NCBI GenBank assembly: GCA_947499505.1 | Contig: CANMOQ010000001.1 | Coordinates: 726,037-790,036 of the forward strand | Origin: an uncultured Erythrobacter sp. | GTDB taxonomy: Bacteria > Pseudomonadota > Alphaproteobacteria > Sphingomonadales > Sphingomonadaceae | Length of the DNA: 64,000 bases | Direction of reading: 5' to 3' | Shown: positions 37,477-45,988 of the stretch, piece after piece | Layout of the letters: each line of letters opens with the position of its first letter | Numbering within the stretch: position 1 is the stretch's first letter | Notes under the pieces: model-generated | What the model was told of the DNA's origin: nothing | Database searches by the model: none | What the model saw: the letters and a program-made list of their open reading frames with translations, nothing else | Program-made: the position numbers and the translations under genes

Positions 37477-38982
37477 TCAGGCGAAGGTCAGCGTCTTTTC
37501 TCGCAACTTGTCCGCAACCAGCCCCAGATCATGTGCAAGTTGACGCTCGACCTCAGCCGCGCTCATCTCGGCCCACGCGCTCATAATTGGCATGGACAGG
37601 CCGACCCGCAAAGTGCCGCCCCACCCGCCATCTTGCCGCACGCATTTGACCGGTTGGCCAAGGCGAACGCCATCATGGGCAAGCTCTTTATGAAGCGCCT
37701 GCGCATCATCAAAGGTGCGCAGACCGCGCAGCATGCTGACATCGAGCGTCACCAGAGTGCGCATTTCAATCGGCAAATCGAGCTGAGCACCTTCGGCGGA
37801 AGTGAAGTTGGGCAGCACGCGCTTTACGCAAAGCGGCTCGATTAGCTGTGCCTGAAGCGCCGCTTCAAATGCCGCGATCATTGCCTCAACCTGAGTTGGT
37901 GCGATCCGCTGAAACCGTTCCAGCTCAAACACAGCGGCTTCAAGACGAAGGGCGAGCGAGCGGTTCTCGCCCTCGCCCAATGCCTCGACCCCCGGCCAGC
38001 TATCGGGAAATTCGGACCGGTTGAAGATTTGCGCAAAACCTTGCGGCAGTGGCGCCGCTCGGGCCGCCACGGCCGAGGGCACAACAGCAAAGCCATTGAA
38101 CGGCGGCGCGCCCATAAACTTCGATCCGGTCAGCAGAACAATGCAGCCACGCTCGATATAGGCGGCAATTGCGGGGCTGGTGATGCGGGCTTGGCAGGCA
38201 TCGACGACAAAGGTCGCATGCTCGCCATAACGCGCCTGTAGTTCGTCGAGGTCGGTGAGATCGGGCAGGACCAGCCCTGTCTTGGAGCCATGGACGATGT
38301 GCACCAGAGCATGACGGTCTGAGGCTTTGGCAAGCTCAATCTCACTAGCGAGGCTCTGCGCGATCTCTGCGCTGGAGCAAGCGACACCTTCGGTGCAGCG
38401 AACCGGCACATCAACGAGGCTAATCGGGCAGCAACCCGCAACATCCTCTCGCGGAGTTGAGGCAATGCCGAGAGCCGTCGCCTCAGCAAAATAGCGCCCA
38501 TGAGCGGAATGGATGCAGCCGCTGCCAATCTCATCCGCGCCGAGCAGGATATTGTGGATACCGCCGGGTGCGCGGCCATGCACGCTCGCCAGCGCAACAT
38601 ATTCCAGATCAGTGCCGGAGGCCGCGAACACGATCTCGCTTGTCGCTGGCAGTGAATAAGCGCCTTTGATCCGTCGCCTCAAATTGTTCAGCTGGTCTGG
38701 GTAGCTTGGGCAATTCTCAGTCGCTTCCAGTGCCAGGAGGCGCGCAAAAGCAGGACCGGAAATATCGCTGACTGTTGAGGAGGAATAGGCCACCACATCG
38801 CGCGGATAGGGCGCAGAATGGTATTTATTTAGGCCGGTCTCCGCCCGCAAGGTGATCCGCTCGTCCCCTCCGGAGGACAGCGCGCGAACCAAGGCGTCAC
38901 ATTCCGGCGTTCTATCAAGCCCTTTTTCGGGTCTGTTGTATTTTATCTTTGTAATGAGCGACCGTTCCCGCAGCTTATTCAA
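37477..38982 (-). CDS. Uncharacterised PLP-dependent fold-type I enzyme
   Basis: A 501-residue protein resembling aminotransferase class V / cysteine-desulfurase-like enzymes. The Schiff-base lysine is likely Lys288 in LLTGSKFMGAPPF; the pyridine-nitrogen aspartate Asp261 in FVVDACQAR; a nearby HIVHGSKTGLVLPDL also fits the fold. No ATG occurs in frame until residue 290, so translation must start at TTG 38982 or another rare codon. The gene is divergent from an ATP-grasp gene (next 115-150 bp), and the cluster continues with RimB-like and RimK genes. Possible roles include making an amino-acid substrate for those ligases. Specific reaction unknown. Confidence 0.75.
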   Translation of the reverse strand: MNKLRERSLITKIKYNRPEKGLDRTPECDALVRALSSGGDERITLRAETGLNKYHSAPYPRDVVAYSSSTVSDISGPAFARLLALEATENCPSYPDQLNNLRRRIKGAYSLPATSEIVFAASGTDLEYVALASVHGRAPGGIHNILLGADEIGSGCIHSAHGRYFAEATALGIASTPREDVAGCCPISLVDVPVRCTEGVACSSAEIAQSLASEIELAKASDRHALVHIVHGSKTGLVLPDLTDLDELQARYGEHATFVVDACQARITSPAIAAYIERGCIVLLTGSKFMGAPPFNGFAVVPSAVAARAAPLPQGFAQIFNRSEFPDSWPGVEALGEGENRSLALRLEAAVFELERFQRIAPTQVEAMIAAFEAALQAQLIEPLCVKRVLPNFTSAEGAQLDLPIEMRTLVTLDVSMLRGLRTFDDAQALHKELAHDGVRLGQPVKCVRQDGGWGGTLRVGLSMPIMSAWAEMSAAEVERQLAHDLGLVADKLREKTLTFA

Positions 38983-39132
38983 TGCAACTCGGCGTTGCTA
39001 TATTCACGGTCATAAGCGATGGGAAGTGCATGCGCGCCGGACCGGTTGATACCCCGGGTAAGTTTTCCGCTGGCGCCGCCCGTCCCACCGCCGTAAATGC
39101 GCGGCTCCAAACCGCTTTCTAGGCATGAAAAC

Positions 39133-40152
39133 ATGACAGACACGCTCACCCCTTTGCGCATTCCCAATGAGGTCAAAAAGCGAGCGCATATCCTGTTTCT
39201 TGCAAAAAACGCGCTGTGGGACGGGGAGATACATCCTGAGGATGGCAATCATGCGATGTACCACCGCGAAATGCGCGAGGTGCTCGAGGGGCTCGGTCTG
39301 AAGCTGACGATTACGCAGACGTTCGATATCCTGTTTGATCCGCCAAAGGATGTGGATTTCGTCTTTCCGCTGCTCAACCGCGCGGGCTTTTTCAATTCAG
39401 AGATGCTGGTCCCGCTGCTGTGTGAGCGCGCGGGCATTCCCTATCTCGGCGCCAGCCCGATCCTGCGCGGCCTGTCGGATGACAAGCATCTGGCGAAGCG
39501 CGCTGCCGTGGATGCAGGCGTTCCGACCGCGCCTTGGGCGATTTACCGCAAAGGCGCTCCGATTGAGCAGGCGAAATGCCCCAAGGCAGATCGCTATGTG
39601 ATCAAACCCAATGCCTCATCGGCCAGTTGGGGCGTGGGCGACGCGCGCGATTGGGCTGGCGTGAAGGCCGCCGTGGAGCGCATCCACAATGATGAAAGCA
39701 ATGGCGGGCAAGATGCGATTGTTGAGCCGTTTCTTGATGGCAGCGACGTCGAAGTTCCGGTCGTCACCATCAATGGCGAGCCGCAAATCCTTCCCATGAT
39801 GATCTTCCGCCAGGCCGATCCGTCGCATCTGCGCACCTATCAGGAGAAGCGCGATCTGGTTGATCGCAGCCAGAAATATGCGCTCGAACATTTTGAACAC
39901 CCAGAACTGACTGCGAGGATCGCGGAGCTGACCAAGCGCAGCTGGGAAGAATACCGCCCGTTCGACTATGGCCGGTTCGAATTCCGTGTGAACGAAGACA
40001 CGGGCGAGATCACCTTCCTGGAGCTCAACCTCAATTGCAATCTGTGGTCGCAAAAGGTCTTTGGCCGCGCGGCAGAGCTCGCCGGGTGGAGCCAGGAAGA
40101 CCTGATCGAAACACTGATCGCTGAGGGCCTCAGGCGGAACGGAATTGTCTGA
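39133..40152 (+). CDS. ATP-grasp ligase (D-Ala-D-Ala ligase-like)
   Basis: A 339-residue ATP-grasp protein from ATG 39133. It has a DDL-like core: DKHLAKRAAVDAGVPTAPWAIY (helix before the ATP lobe), RYVIKPNASSASWGVG (lysine and loop for ATP), DAIVEPFLDGSDVEVPVV, and the metal site FRVNEDTGEITFLELNLNCNLWS. Such enzymes join a carboxylate to an amine via an acyl-phosphate. It is not the canonical Ddl: the usual cell-wall neighbours (mur, fts genes) are absent and the C terminus is atypical. Context suggests a dedicated peptide or amino-acid ligation. Confidence 0.85.
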   Translation: MTDTLTPLRIPNEVKKRAHILFLAKNALWDGEIHPEDGNHAMYHREMREVLEGLGLKLTITQTFDILFDPPKDVDFVFPLLNRAGFFNSEMLVPLLCERAGIPYLGASPILRGLSDDKHLAKRAAVDAGVPTAPWAIYRKGAPIEQAKCPKADRYVIKPNASSASWGVGDARDWAGVKAAVERIHNDESNGGQDAIVEPFLDGSDVEVPVVTINGEPQILPMMIFRQADPSHLRTYQEKRDLVDRSQKYALEHFEHPELTARIAELTKRSWEEYRPFDYGRFEFRVNEDTGEITFLELNLNCNLWSQKVFGRAAELAGWSQEDLIETLIAEGLRRNGIV

Positions 40153-40153
40153 G

Positions 40154-40166
40154 CGGGATTATCCCG
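40154..40166 (+). terminator. Short hairpin after the ATP-grasp gene
   Basis: CGGGA-TTA-TCCCG begins two bases after the stop codon. It has no following T run, so it is at most a pause or processing site in the 89-bp gap before the RimB-like gene. Confidence 0.25.
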
Positions 40167-40241
40167 AAATAGCCGCTTCGGCCCCAAGGATAAAACCTCG
40201 CGCCATGTTCACGCCCTCGCTCCTGTTTTGGCCATCCTCCA

Positions 40242-40694
40242 ATGACTAAGTCACACCTCCCCGTGATCGGTTGGCGCGAGCTGGTCGACCTGCCGCAGCT
40301 CGGCCTGTCAGGCATCCCGGCCAAGATAGACAGCGGCGCGCGCACGTCGTCTTTGCATGGCCGCGTCATTGAAGAGATCGACCGCGAGGGCGAGCAATTC
40401 GTCCGCTTCGCCGTTGACTGGGATGGCACCGAACACCTTTGCGAGGCGATCCACGTAGACATCCGTGGCATCACCAGCTCGAACGGTAAAACGCAGCAGC
40501 GCTATGTCATCAAAACGCCGATTAAAATCGGCGATATAGAATTCCGCGCTGAAATCAGCCTGACTGATAGATCAGACATGAAGTTCCCCATGCTTATCGG
40601 CCGATCATCGCTGCGGCGGCGGTTTCTGGTCGACAGCGGCCATTCCTGGCTGCAAACCAAGGGCATGGATACAGAAAAGGGAAACAAGCGATGA
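40242..40694 (+). CDS. RimB/RimK-linked ATP-dependent zinc protease family (DUF785, retropepsin-like)
   Basis: A 150-residue single-domain protein with the signature [19 protein letters not shown], the aspartyl-protease-like DSGA motif of the family, and [16 protein letters not shown] near the end. In Pseudomonas the related RimB acts with RimK, controlling glutamate tails on ribosomal protein S6. Its stop overlaps the RimK start by four bases (ATGA), so the two are coupled. A Shine-Dalgarno sequence is weak before the ATG. Confidence 0.85.
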   Translation: MTKSHLPVIGWRELVDLPQLGLSGIPAKIDSGARTSSLHGRVIEEIDREGEQFVRFAVDWDGTEHLCEAIHVDIRGITSSNGKTQQRYVIKTPIKIGDIEFRAEISLTDRSDMKFPMLIGRSSLRRRFLVDSGHSWLQTKGMDTEKGNKR

Positions 40695-41617
40695 GCACGA
40701 GCAGCAAGCCTCTCAAAATTGCCATGTTGGCCCGCAATCCAAAACTCTATTCGCACAAAAGGCTGGTCGAGGCCGCCGAGCAGCGCGGGCACACGCTCGA
40801 CATTCTCAACACCACACGCTGTACGATGAACATTGCCAGCCACCGCCCTACTATTGCTTATGAGGGCAAGACGCTGAGCGGTTATGACGTGGTGATCCCG
40901 CGTATTGGCGCTTCAATCACGCAATATGGCCTCTCGGTGCTGCGCCAGTTTGAGATGCAGGGCGTGTGGCCTTTGAACGAGAGCGTCGCGATTGGCCGCA
41001 GCCGGGACAAGCTGCGCTCTATGCAAATCCTCGCAAAGTATGGCCTCGGCCTGCCCCTCACCGCCTATGCCAATGATCCGAAACAGGCGGAGGAAATCAT
41101 TAAGGCCGTGAACGGCCCGCCGGTTGTCATCAAGCTGCTTGAGGGCACCCAAGGCATCGGCGTTGTTCTGGCCGAGACCATGTCGAGCGCCAAGTCGGTG
41201 ATCGAGGCGTTTCGCGGGGCCAATGTGAACATTCTGGTGCAGGAGTTTATCGCCGAGGCCGGCGGCACGGATATTCGCGCGCTGGTGGTCGGCGGCAAGG
41301 TCGTCGCAGCGATGAAGCGCACCGGGGCAGCGGATGATTTCCGCTCGAACCTGCACCGCGGCGGCAGCGCTCAGGTGATCAAGATCACTCCAGAAGAACG
41401 CTCAACAGCCGTCCGAGCGGCCAAGCACATGGGCCTCAACGTATGCGGCGTCGATATGCTGCGCAGCAATCATGGCCCGGTGATTATGGAGGTAAACTCC
41501 TCTCCCGGCCTTGAGGGCATTGAAACCGCCACCGGCAAAGATGTGGCCGGACAAATCATCGACTTCATCGCCGCCAAGGCGAAGGCCGGCGCGACCAAGA
41601 CCAAGGGTCAGGGTTAG
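40691..41617 (+). CDS. rimK: RimK-type ATP-grasp ligase (S6 L-glutamate ligase family)
   Basis: A 308-residue ATP-grasp enzyme that in E. coli adds glutamates to the C terminus of ribosomal protein S6. Conserved parts: [44 protein letters not shown] (ATP lysine and loop), [20 protein letters not shown] and [14 protein letters not shown] (metal-binding Glu-x-Asn). Nearly full length with a lysine-rich tail. Coupled to the RimB-like gene; a second ATP-grasp enzyme lies upstream. Target could be S6 or another acceptor. Confidence 0.92.
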   Translation: MSTSSKPLKIAMLARNPKLYSHKRLVEAAEQRGHTLDILNTTRCTMNIASHRPTIAYEGKTLSGYDVVIPRIGASITQYGLSVLRQFEMQGVWPLNESVAIGRSRDKLRSMQILAKYGLGLPLTAYANDPKQAEEIIKAVNGPPVVIKLLEGTQGIGVVLAETMSSAKSVIEAFRGANVNILVQEFIAEAGGTDIRALVVGGKVVAAMKRTGAADDFRSNLHRGGSAQVIKITPEERSTAVRAAKHMGLNVCGVDMLRSNHGPVIMEVNSSPGLEGIETATGKDVAGQIIDFIAAKAKAGATKTKGQG

Positions 41618-41630
41618 GTCAAAGGATTAG

Positions 41631-41667
41631 AGTGGGGAGCCGACACATTTGACGTCCGCTCCCCACT
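41631..41667. terminator. Bidirectional terminator between rimK and the adhesin gene
   Basis: A perfect 10-bp stem AGTGGGGAGC (41631-41640) with GCTCCCCACT (41658-41667) around a 17-base loop, placed 13 bp after rimK and 17 bp after the adhesin stop. It serves both convergent genes. Confidence 0.75.
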
Positions 41668-41683
41668 TCTAGATTTCCGCCGA

Positions 41684-43789
41684 TTAGAACTCCCCCGCGA
41701 CGCCTGCGCGCACGCTGGTGGAATTGCCGCCTGCGTAAGTCACCCCGGCGGTGATGGCGAAGTCGCCCTCGAACCGGTGCATCAGGCCTGCGGAGAAGCC
41801 AACCTCGCCGCGATAGGTTGCCACGTTGCTGGCATAGCTGGTCTTACCCGCTGCGCTTGGGAAGTGCGGGCTGGCCTGAGCTGCAATCGAGGCAATGCCG
41901 CGCTGTGCGTCACGGTCGATTGTGTCGGTGAGGTCAAACAATGTGCTGACCCGTCCGCTGAGCGCATCGAATTGCGCGGTGGAGACCTGCGCAACAGCAT
42001 TGAGCGCCACCCGCACATTGTCGACCGAGGCGGCGGTGGCCACGCTCTGACGGCCCAGCGTGCCATTGGCGTCCACTGTCACCGCATCAACAGGGCCAAC
42101 CTGAGCCGCTGTGCTCGCATCAATGTCGCCGATCCGCACCGATGAACCCGCGCCGCCCAATGTCACTTGGTTCCCGGCTGTGGTCGTCGCATCGCGGCCA
42201 ATCGCCGTCGAGCTGGCAAAGCCTGCACTCGCCCCGCGGCCCACGGCGGTGGAATTGACGCCCGTCGCATCCGCAGCAAAGCCAATTGCTGTCGTGCGCC
42301 CGCCGCTGGCATTGGCAGTTGCGCCAATGGCTGTAGCATCAAGACCCGCTGCTGCTGCCTCTGCGCCGATCGCGGCGGCTGCTTCTCCCGAAGCATTAGC
42401 AAACCGGCCAACCGCGATAGAGATTGTTCCGCTCGCGGTCGCCGCCCTGCCAAGCGCCATCGCCGATGCACCGCTCGCGGTCGCTGCATTGCCAAAGGCC
42501 ACCGCATTGTTCGCCGTGGCCGCAGAGTTCCGGCCAAAGGCTGCTGAGAAGGTCCGCGTGCTTTGTGCATTCACCCCAAAAGCGCTGGAGCCAAACCCGC
42601 TGGCCACCGCATCCGATCCCAACGCCGAAGCAAAAGAGTCCGTCGCCTGAGCGCCCAGATCATCTTCATCCGCGCCGTCTCCGCCAATCGCAATCGAGGA
42701 CGTACCGGTTGAACTCGTATCCACACCCAGAGCAATGCTCCTGTTGCCGATCGCACTCGCTCTGGCGGCACCGGCAAAGCTGCCGACGCCCTCCGCACGC
42801 GCTACCAAACCCACGGCCACCGCATTATTCGCGAGCGCTAGGGAAGCAGTACCCAAGGCTACCGTGTCATCGCCGGTTGCGTTGGCACCAAACGCTCCTG
42901 CAAAACTGCCATCGCCGCTGGCGGAGACCTCTCCTCCGATTCCGATGGATTGGATGCCACTTGCCTCGGCGACGTCCCCGATTGCAATGCTCGATGAATC
43001 CGTAGCGGCGGCATTGACACCCAATGCAACCGAGAAACTGCCGCTGGCAAATGCGCCCGCACCCCCAGCAAAGCTGCTGGATCCCCCTGCATTTGCACCC
43101 CGGCCAAGCGCCACCGCGCTATCGGCCGTCGCTCTTGCAAAATCGCCAATCCCCACGGTGCCATCGGCAGTCGCATCTGCCTGATCCCCGATCGCAACCG
43201 CACCCTCAGCCAACGCATCTGTAGCGTCGCCAATTGCAACCGCACCACTCGCACGTGCTTCTGCGCTGCGTCCTAAAGCAATTGCACCGAAAGCGTTCGT
43301 TTCATCCTCTTCGGCTGCAGCAATGGCATCCTGACCAATAGCAATTGCGCCATCAGCAAGCGCCCGTGCGCCTATGGTGTTTTCAAGATCCGTTCCATCC
43401 GCACCAATCGCGATGGCTCCGAAACGAGTGGCCTGGGCGCTCGAACCAAGCGCCGTCGTTGCTCGGGCCGAAGCGACAGAATCCGTACCAATTGCAGTAG
43501 AGTTGGCGCCTGACGCAGTGGAATCGCGGCCAAGGCTGGCGGCATTCGCGTCTGAGGATTCCGCACGTGCGCCGATTGCAGTGGAGCCGGTGCCGGTTGC
43601 AGCTGCATTTACTCCGCAAGCAAGCCGTGTAACGATTGAGCCGCTATCGGCTGCGCCAGTGTCATCGGCAATGCCGTCGCCGTCATTATCCAGCACACAA
43701 TCCGCAGCCGATGCAGTGGTGGGTTGGAATGCGAGTGCAGCAATGGTTGCGGTGGCTGCTACGGTCGAAAGTAGAAATGATGTTTTCAT
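41684..43789 (-). CDS. Trimeric autotransporter adhesin (YadA/Hia family)
   Basis: A 701-residue surface adhesin from ATG 43789. Residues 1-29 are a signal peptide (ending TASA). Right after it comes a thrombospondin-type-3-like calcium motif DNDGDGIADD (residues 34-43) bounded by Cys31 and Cys58. Residues 60 to about 590 are tandem 14-residue head repeats of the form AIGxxAxAxGxxSxALG. The stalk is very short. The C-terminal anchor (VALNAVAQVSTAQF onward) ends in four membrane strands and a terminal Phe. Length is small for the family. ATG 43789 follows a GGAA site; the longer reading to 44098 is rejected. Confidence 0.92.
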   Translation of the reverse strand: MKTSFLLSTVAATATIAALAFQPTTASAADCVLDNDGDGIADDTGAADSGSIVTRLACGVNAAATGTGSTAIGARAESSDANAASLGRDSTASGANSTAIGTDSVASARATTALGSSAQATRFGAIAIGADGTDLENTIGARALADGAIAIGQDAIAAAEEDETNAFGAIALGRSAEARASGAVAIGDATDALAEGAVAIGDQADATADGTVGIGDFARATADSAVALGRGANAGGSSSFAGGAGAFASGSFSVALGVNAAATDSSSIAIGDVAEASGIQSIGIGGEVSASGDGSFAGAFGANATGDDTVALGTASLALANNAVAVGLVARAEGVGSFAGAARASAIGNRSIALGVDTSSTGTSSIAIGGDGADEDDLGAQATDSFASALGSDAVASGFGSSAFGVNAQSTRTFSAAFGRNSAATANNAVAFGNAATASGASAMALGRAATASGTISIAVGRFANASGEAAAAIGAEAAAAGLDATAIGATANASGGRTTAIGFAADATGVNSTAVGRGASAGFASSTAIGRDATTTAGNQVTLGGAGSSVRIGDIDASTAAQVGPVDAVTVDANGTLGRQSVATAASVDNVRVALNAVAQVSTAQFDALSGRVSTLFDLTDTIDRDAQRGIASIAAQASPHFPSAAGKTSYASNVATYRGEVGFSAGLMHRFEGDFAITAGVTYAGGNSTSVRAGVAGEF

Positions 43790-43824
43790 GGGAAATATTC
43801 CTGCCTGAGTGTTGTTCACAAAAC

Positions 43825-43932
43825 AGACGAGGCGCTTCGCTGCCCTCAAACAGCGGCCCAATGAGGCGTGACCGATTGGAAGGGTCGTACGTTGAACAAT
43901 CAGCCACGCCTCACCGGCAGGGCGCCTCGTCT
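43825..43932 (-). promoter_or_regulatory. Long-range inverted repeat in the adhesin leader
   Basis: AGACGAGGCGC (43825-43835) and GCGCCTCGTCT (43922-43932) are perfect 11-bp inverted arms 86 bp apart in the region upstream of the adhesin start. In the transcript they could close a large stem-loop near the ribosome-binding site. Role unknown. Confidence 0.4.
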
Positions 43933-43956
43933 TCACGACAGGTGATGACAGGCGAC

Positions 43957-44072
43957 CGTTGTAATGAGCGTTGTAAAAGCGTTGTAAAAAGCGTTGTAAT
44001 TTGCGTTTTCGGCCACTTTTTTTGCGAAAAATGGGCTTTTTTTGGGTTTTGGCGCGATTTTGGCCGAATTTT
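43957..44072. promoter_or_regulatory. Phased repeats and A/T tracts upstream of the adhesin gene
   Basis: Four CGTTGTAA copies begin at 43957, 43969, 43980 and 43992, that is every 11-12 bp, close to one helical turn. Directly adjoining are A/T tracts centred near 44007, 44020, 44029, 44040, 44049, 44060 and 44070, about 10 bp apart, which predicts curved DNA. The block lies 168-283 bp upstream of the adhesin start codon. It would suit a cooperatively binding regulator or an H-NS/MucR-type silencer; this is inference. Confidence 0.6.
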
Positions 44073-44146
44073 CTCTGGCCAAAGCGAATCGCTGCCACGC
44101 CGCGCGAATCACCTTGATTCGGAGAATGGGGGCGCTGGATTGGGGC

Positions 44147-44905
44147 TTAGCTGGGGGTTTCCTCGCCCTTCCAATCGAACACTCTGCCGCTGTGGGCTGT
44201 GTCGAGGCCGCTCAGCACATCGAGCAGATGCGCGGCGGATTTTGCAGGCGTGAACAATTGGCCCTCGGGCAGGCCCTTTTGGAAAGGCTGCGACAGAGCG
44301 CTGTCGACCGTGCCGGGATGCAGGCCGACGATTATGCTGTCCTTATGCGTGCGGTCCATTTCCAGCGCGAAGTTCTTCAGCAGCATGTTGAGCGCGGCTT
44401 TTGAGGCACGGTAGCTGTGCCATCCGCCCAGCCCGTTGTCTGAGATGGAGCCGACGCGGGCCGATAAAGCTGCGAACACGCCCCGCTCAACGCGCGGGAG
44501 CAGCTGCAACATGTGCTTGGCGATCATCGCCGGGCCGATGGTGTTGAGCGCCAGCACCTCTGCCATGGTGCCGGGATCGAGGCGTTTGTAGGTCCGCTCT
44601 GGCCCGCGCCCATCGGCCAAGGTCAGCACGCCGGTGGCGACGAGGATCATTTGCGGCGGGGTGTCCTGCATCATACTGGCGGCGCTGGTAATGCTGGCCT
44701 CGTCCTGAAGGTCGAAGGCAAAGGGGATGATGCCCTCGCCCGCTGGCTCATCTCCGCTGCGCGATCCGGCGTAGATCCGCTGTGTGCCGCCTTGCGCCAG
44801 CGCCTCGCACAGAGCGCGGCCAATCCCTCCGCTCGCGCCGAAGACGGCGGCGGTGGCTGGCCAGGGGGCGGAGCCGTCCGGTTTGCTGTGTCCTACATCG
44901 CTCAT
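44147..44905 (-). CDS. Short-chain dehydrogenase/reductase (C-factor-like)
   Basis: A 252-residue SDR from ATG 44905. The cofactor loop AVFGASGGIGRALCEALA lies near residue 22. The catalytic Ser and Tyr-x3-Lys are in ALSARVGSISDNGLGGWHSYRASKAA. C-terminal LHPGTVDSALSQPFQ also fits the family. Resembles cell-cell signalling C-factor proteins, though substrate is unknown. The longer reading to 45034 adds a tail without family features. Lies 358 bp upstream of the adhesin gene on the same strand. Confidence 0.88.
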   Translation of the reverse strand: MSDVGHSKPDGSAPWPATAAVFGASGGIGRALCEALAQGGTQRIYAGSRSGDEPAGEGIIPFAFDLQDEASITSAASMMQDTPPQMILVATGVLTLADGRGPERTYKRLDPGTMAEVLALNTIGPAMIAKHMLQLLPRVERGVFAALSARVGSISDNGLGGWHSYRASKAALNMLLKNFALEMDRTHKDSIIVGLHPGTVDSALSQPFQKGLPEGQLFTPAKSAAHLLDVLSGLDTAHSGRVFDWKGEETPS

Positions 44906-44956
44906 GCGAGGTAAAAGGCGGCAATGGCGTGTAAGTTCCGCATTTCCCGCAATTGT

Positions 44957-44994
44957 TTGATCGGTTTTGTCGATCAATCGGGCGGTTTTGATCG
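44957..44994. promoter_or_regulatory. Palindromic site upstream of sdhB and the SDR gene
   Basis: TTGATCG (44957-44963) and CGATCAA (44971-44977) form an inverted pair with a 7-bp spacer, and a third TTGATCG stands at 44988-44994. They occupy the divergent region between the SDR gene and sdhB and could be an operator. Confidence 0.35.
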
Positions 44995-45132
44995 ATTGGT
45001 TTTCGTTCCTAGGACTGTGTTCCAGGTGTTCCAAGCGTGGCTCACGCGCGACGAAGCGTTGATGGTGCGAGCGGTGACCGGGCGCCGTGAACGTTACTCA
45101 ACAATTGTGGCCATACTCGCAACACTCCGCGT

Positions 45133-45161
45133 CTTGCCCTCGCGCGCCAAGGCGCTAGATA
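45133..45161 (+). promoter_or_regulatory. Candidate sdhB promoter
   Basis: CTTGCC (45133-45138) and CTAGAT (45155-45160) are spaced by 16 bp, close to an alphaproteobacterial housekeeping promoter. Transcription would start near 45168, about 25 bp before the sdhB ATG. Confidence 0.4.
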
Positions 45162-45192
45162 GGTGTCACAACGCAACGGGATCAGATTTGTA

Positions 45193-45984
45193 ATGGCGAC
45201 TTTCACGCTTCCTAAGAACTCAAAGATCAGCAAGCAGGGCAAAGTGCACAAGGCCCCAGAGGACGCCAACGCGGGCCGTGCGAAGTCGTTCAAGATCTAT
45301 CGCTATGATCCCGATAGCGGCGACAACCCGCGCTATGACAAGTTTGAGATCGATCTCGACAATTGCGGTCCGATGGTGCTCGACGCGCTGTTCAAGATCA
45401 AGAACGAGGTTGATCCCACCCTCACCTTCCGCCGTTCCTGCCGCGAGGGGATTTGCGGATCCTGCGCGATGAACATGAATGGCAAGAATGGCCTGGCGTG
45501 TACGACCGCGATTGAAGACCTGAAGGGTGAGGTTCGCATCACCCCTCTGCCGCATATGGATGTGATTAAGGACCTGGTGCCGGACTTCACGCACTTCTAT
45601 GCGCAATATGCGTCAATTCGCCCATGGCTTCAGACGGTTACGCCGACGCCATCGGGCAAAGAGCGCCTGCAAACGCCAGAGCAGCGCGAGCAATTGGACG
45701 GGCTGTATGAGTGCATTCTGTGCGCTTGCTGTTCGACCAGCTGCCCCAGCTATTGGTGGAATTCGGACAAGTTCCTGGGCCCGGCGATCCTGCTTCAGGC
45801 GTATCGCTGGCTCGCGGATAGCCGCGATGAGATGACGGGTGAGCGGCTTGATCAGCTGGAGGATCCCTTCCGCCTATATCGCTGTCACACGATCATGAAC
45901 TGCGCCAATGTCTGCCCGAAAGGCCTCTCGCCAGCGAAGGCGATCGCAGAGACGAAGAAGATGATGGCAGAGCGCGAAATCTGA
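45193..45984 (+). CDS. sdhB: Succinate dehydrogenase iron-sulfur subunit
   Basis: Electron-transfer subunit of complex II, 263 residues from ATG 45193. The [2Fe-2S] ligands are in [10 protein letters not shown] and GLAC; the [4Fe-4S] and [3Fe-4S] ligands in [16 protein letters not shown] and [14 protein letters not shown]. Residues with the family pattern RWLADSRDE are also present. No sdhC, sdhD or sdhA gene is adjacent here; 5 bp later comes a thioesterase gene, so sdhB stands apart from the rest of its complex. Confidence 0.96.
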   Translation: MATFTLPKNSKISKQGKVHKAPEDANAGRAKSFKIYRYDPDSGDNPRYDKFEIDLDNCGPMVLDALFKIKNEVDPTLTFRRSCREGICGSCAMNMNGKNGLACTTAIEDLKGEVRITPLPHMDVIKDLVPDFTHFYAQYASIRPWLQTVTPTPSGKERLQTPEQREQLDGLYECILCACCSTSCPSYWWNSDKFLGPAILLQAYRWLADSRDEMTGERLDQLEDPFRLYRCHTIMNCANVCPKGLSPAKAIAETKKMMAEREI

Positions 45985-45988
45985 TCCG

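Noticed and set aside
39097..39132. Twelve-codon N-terminal extension of the ATP-grasp protein
   Set aside because: The added residues (RGSKPLSRHEN) lack family similarity and ATG 39133 fits better.
42111..43254. Regular short repeats that resemble a repeat array
   Set aside because: They are codons of the 14-residue head repeats of the adhesin, variable in DNA sequence and without spacers; not CRISPR.
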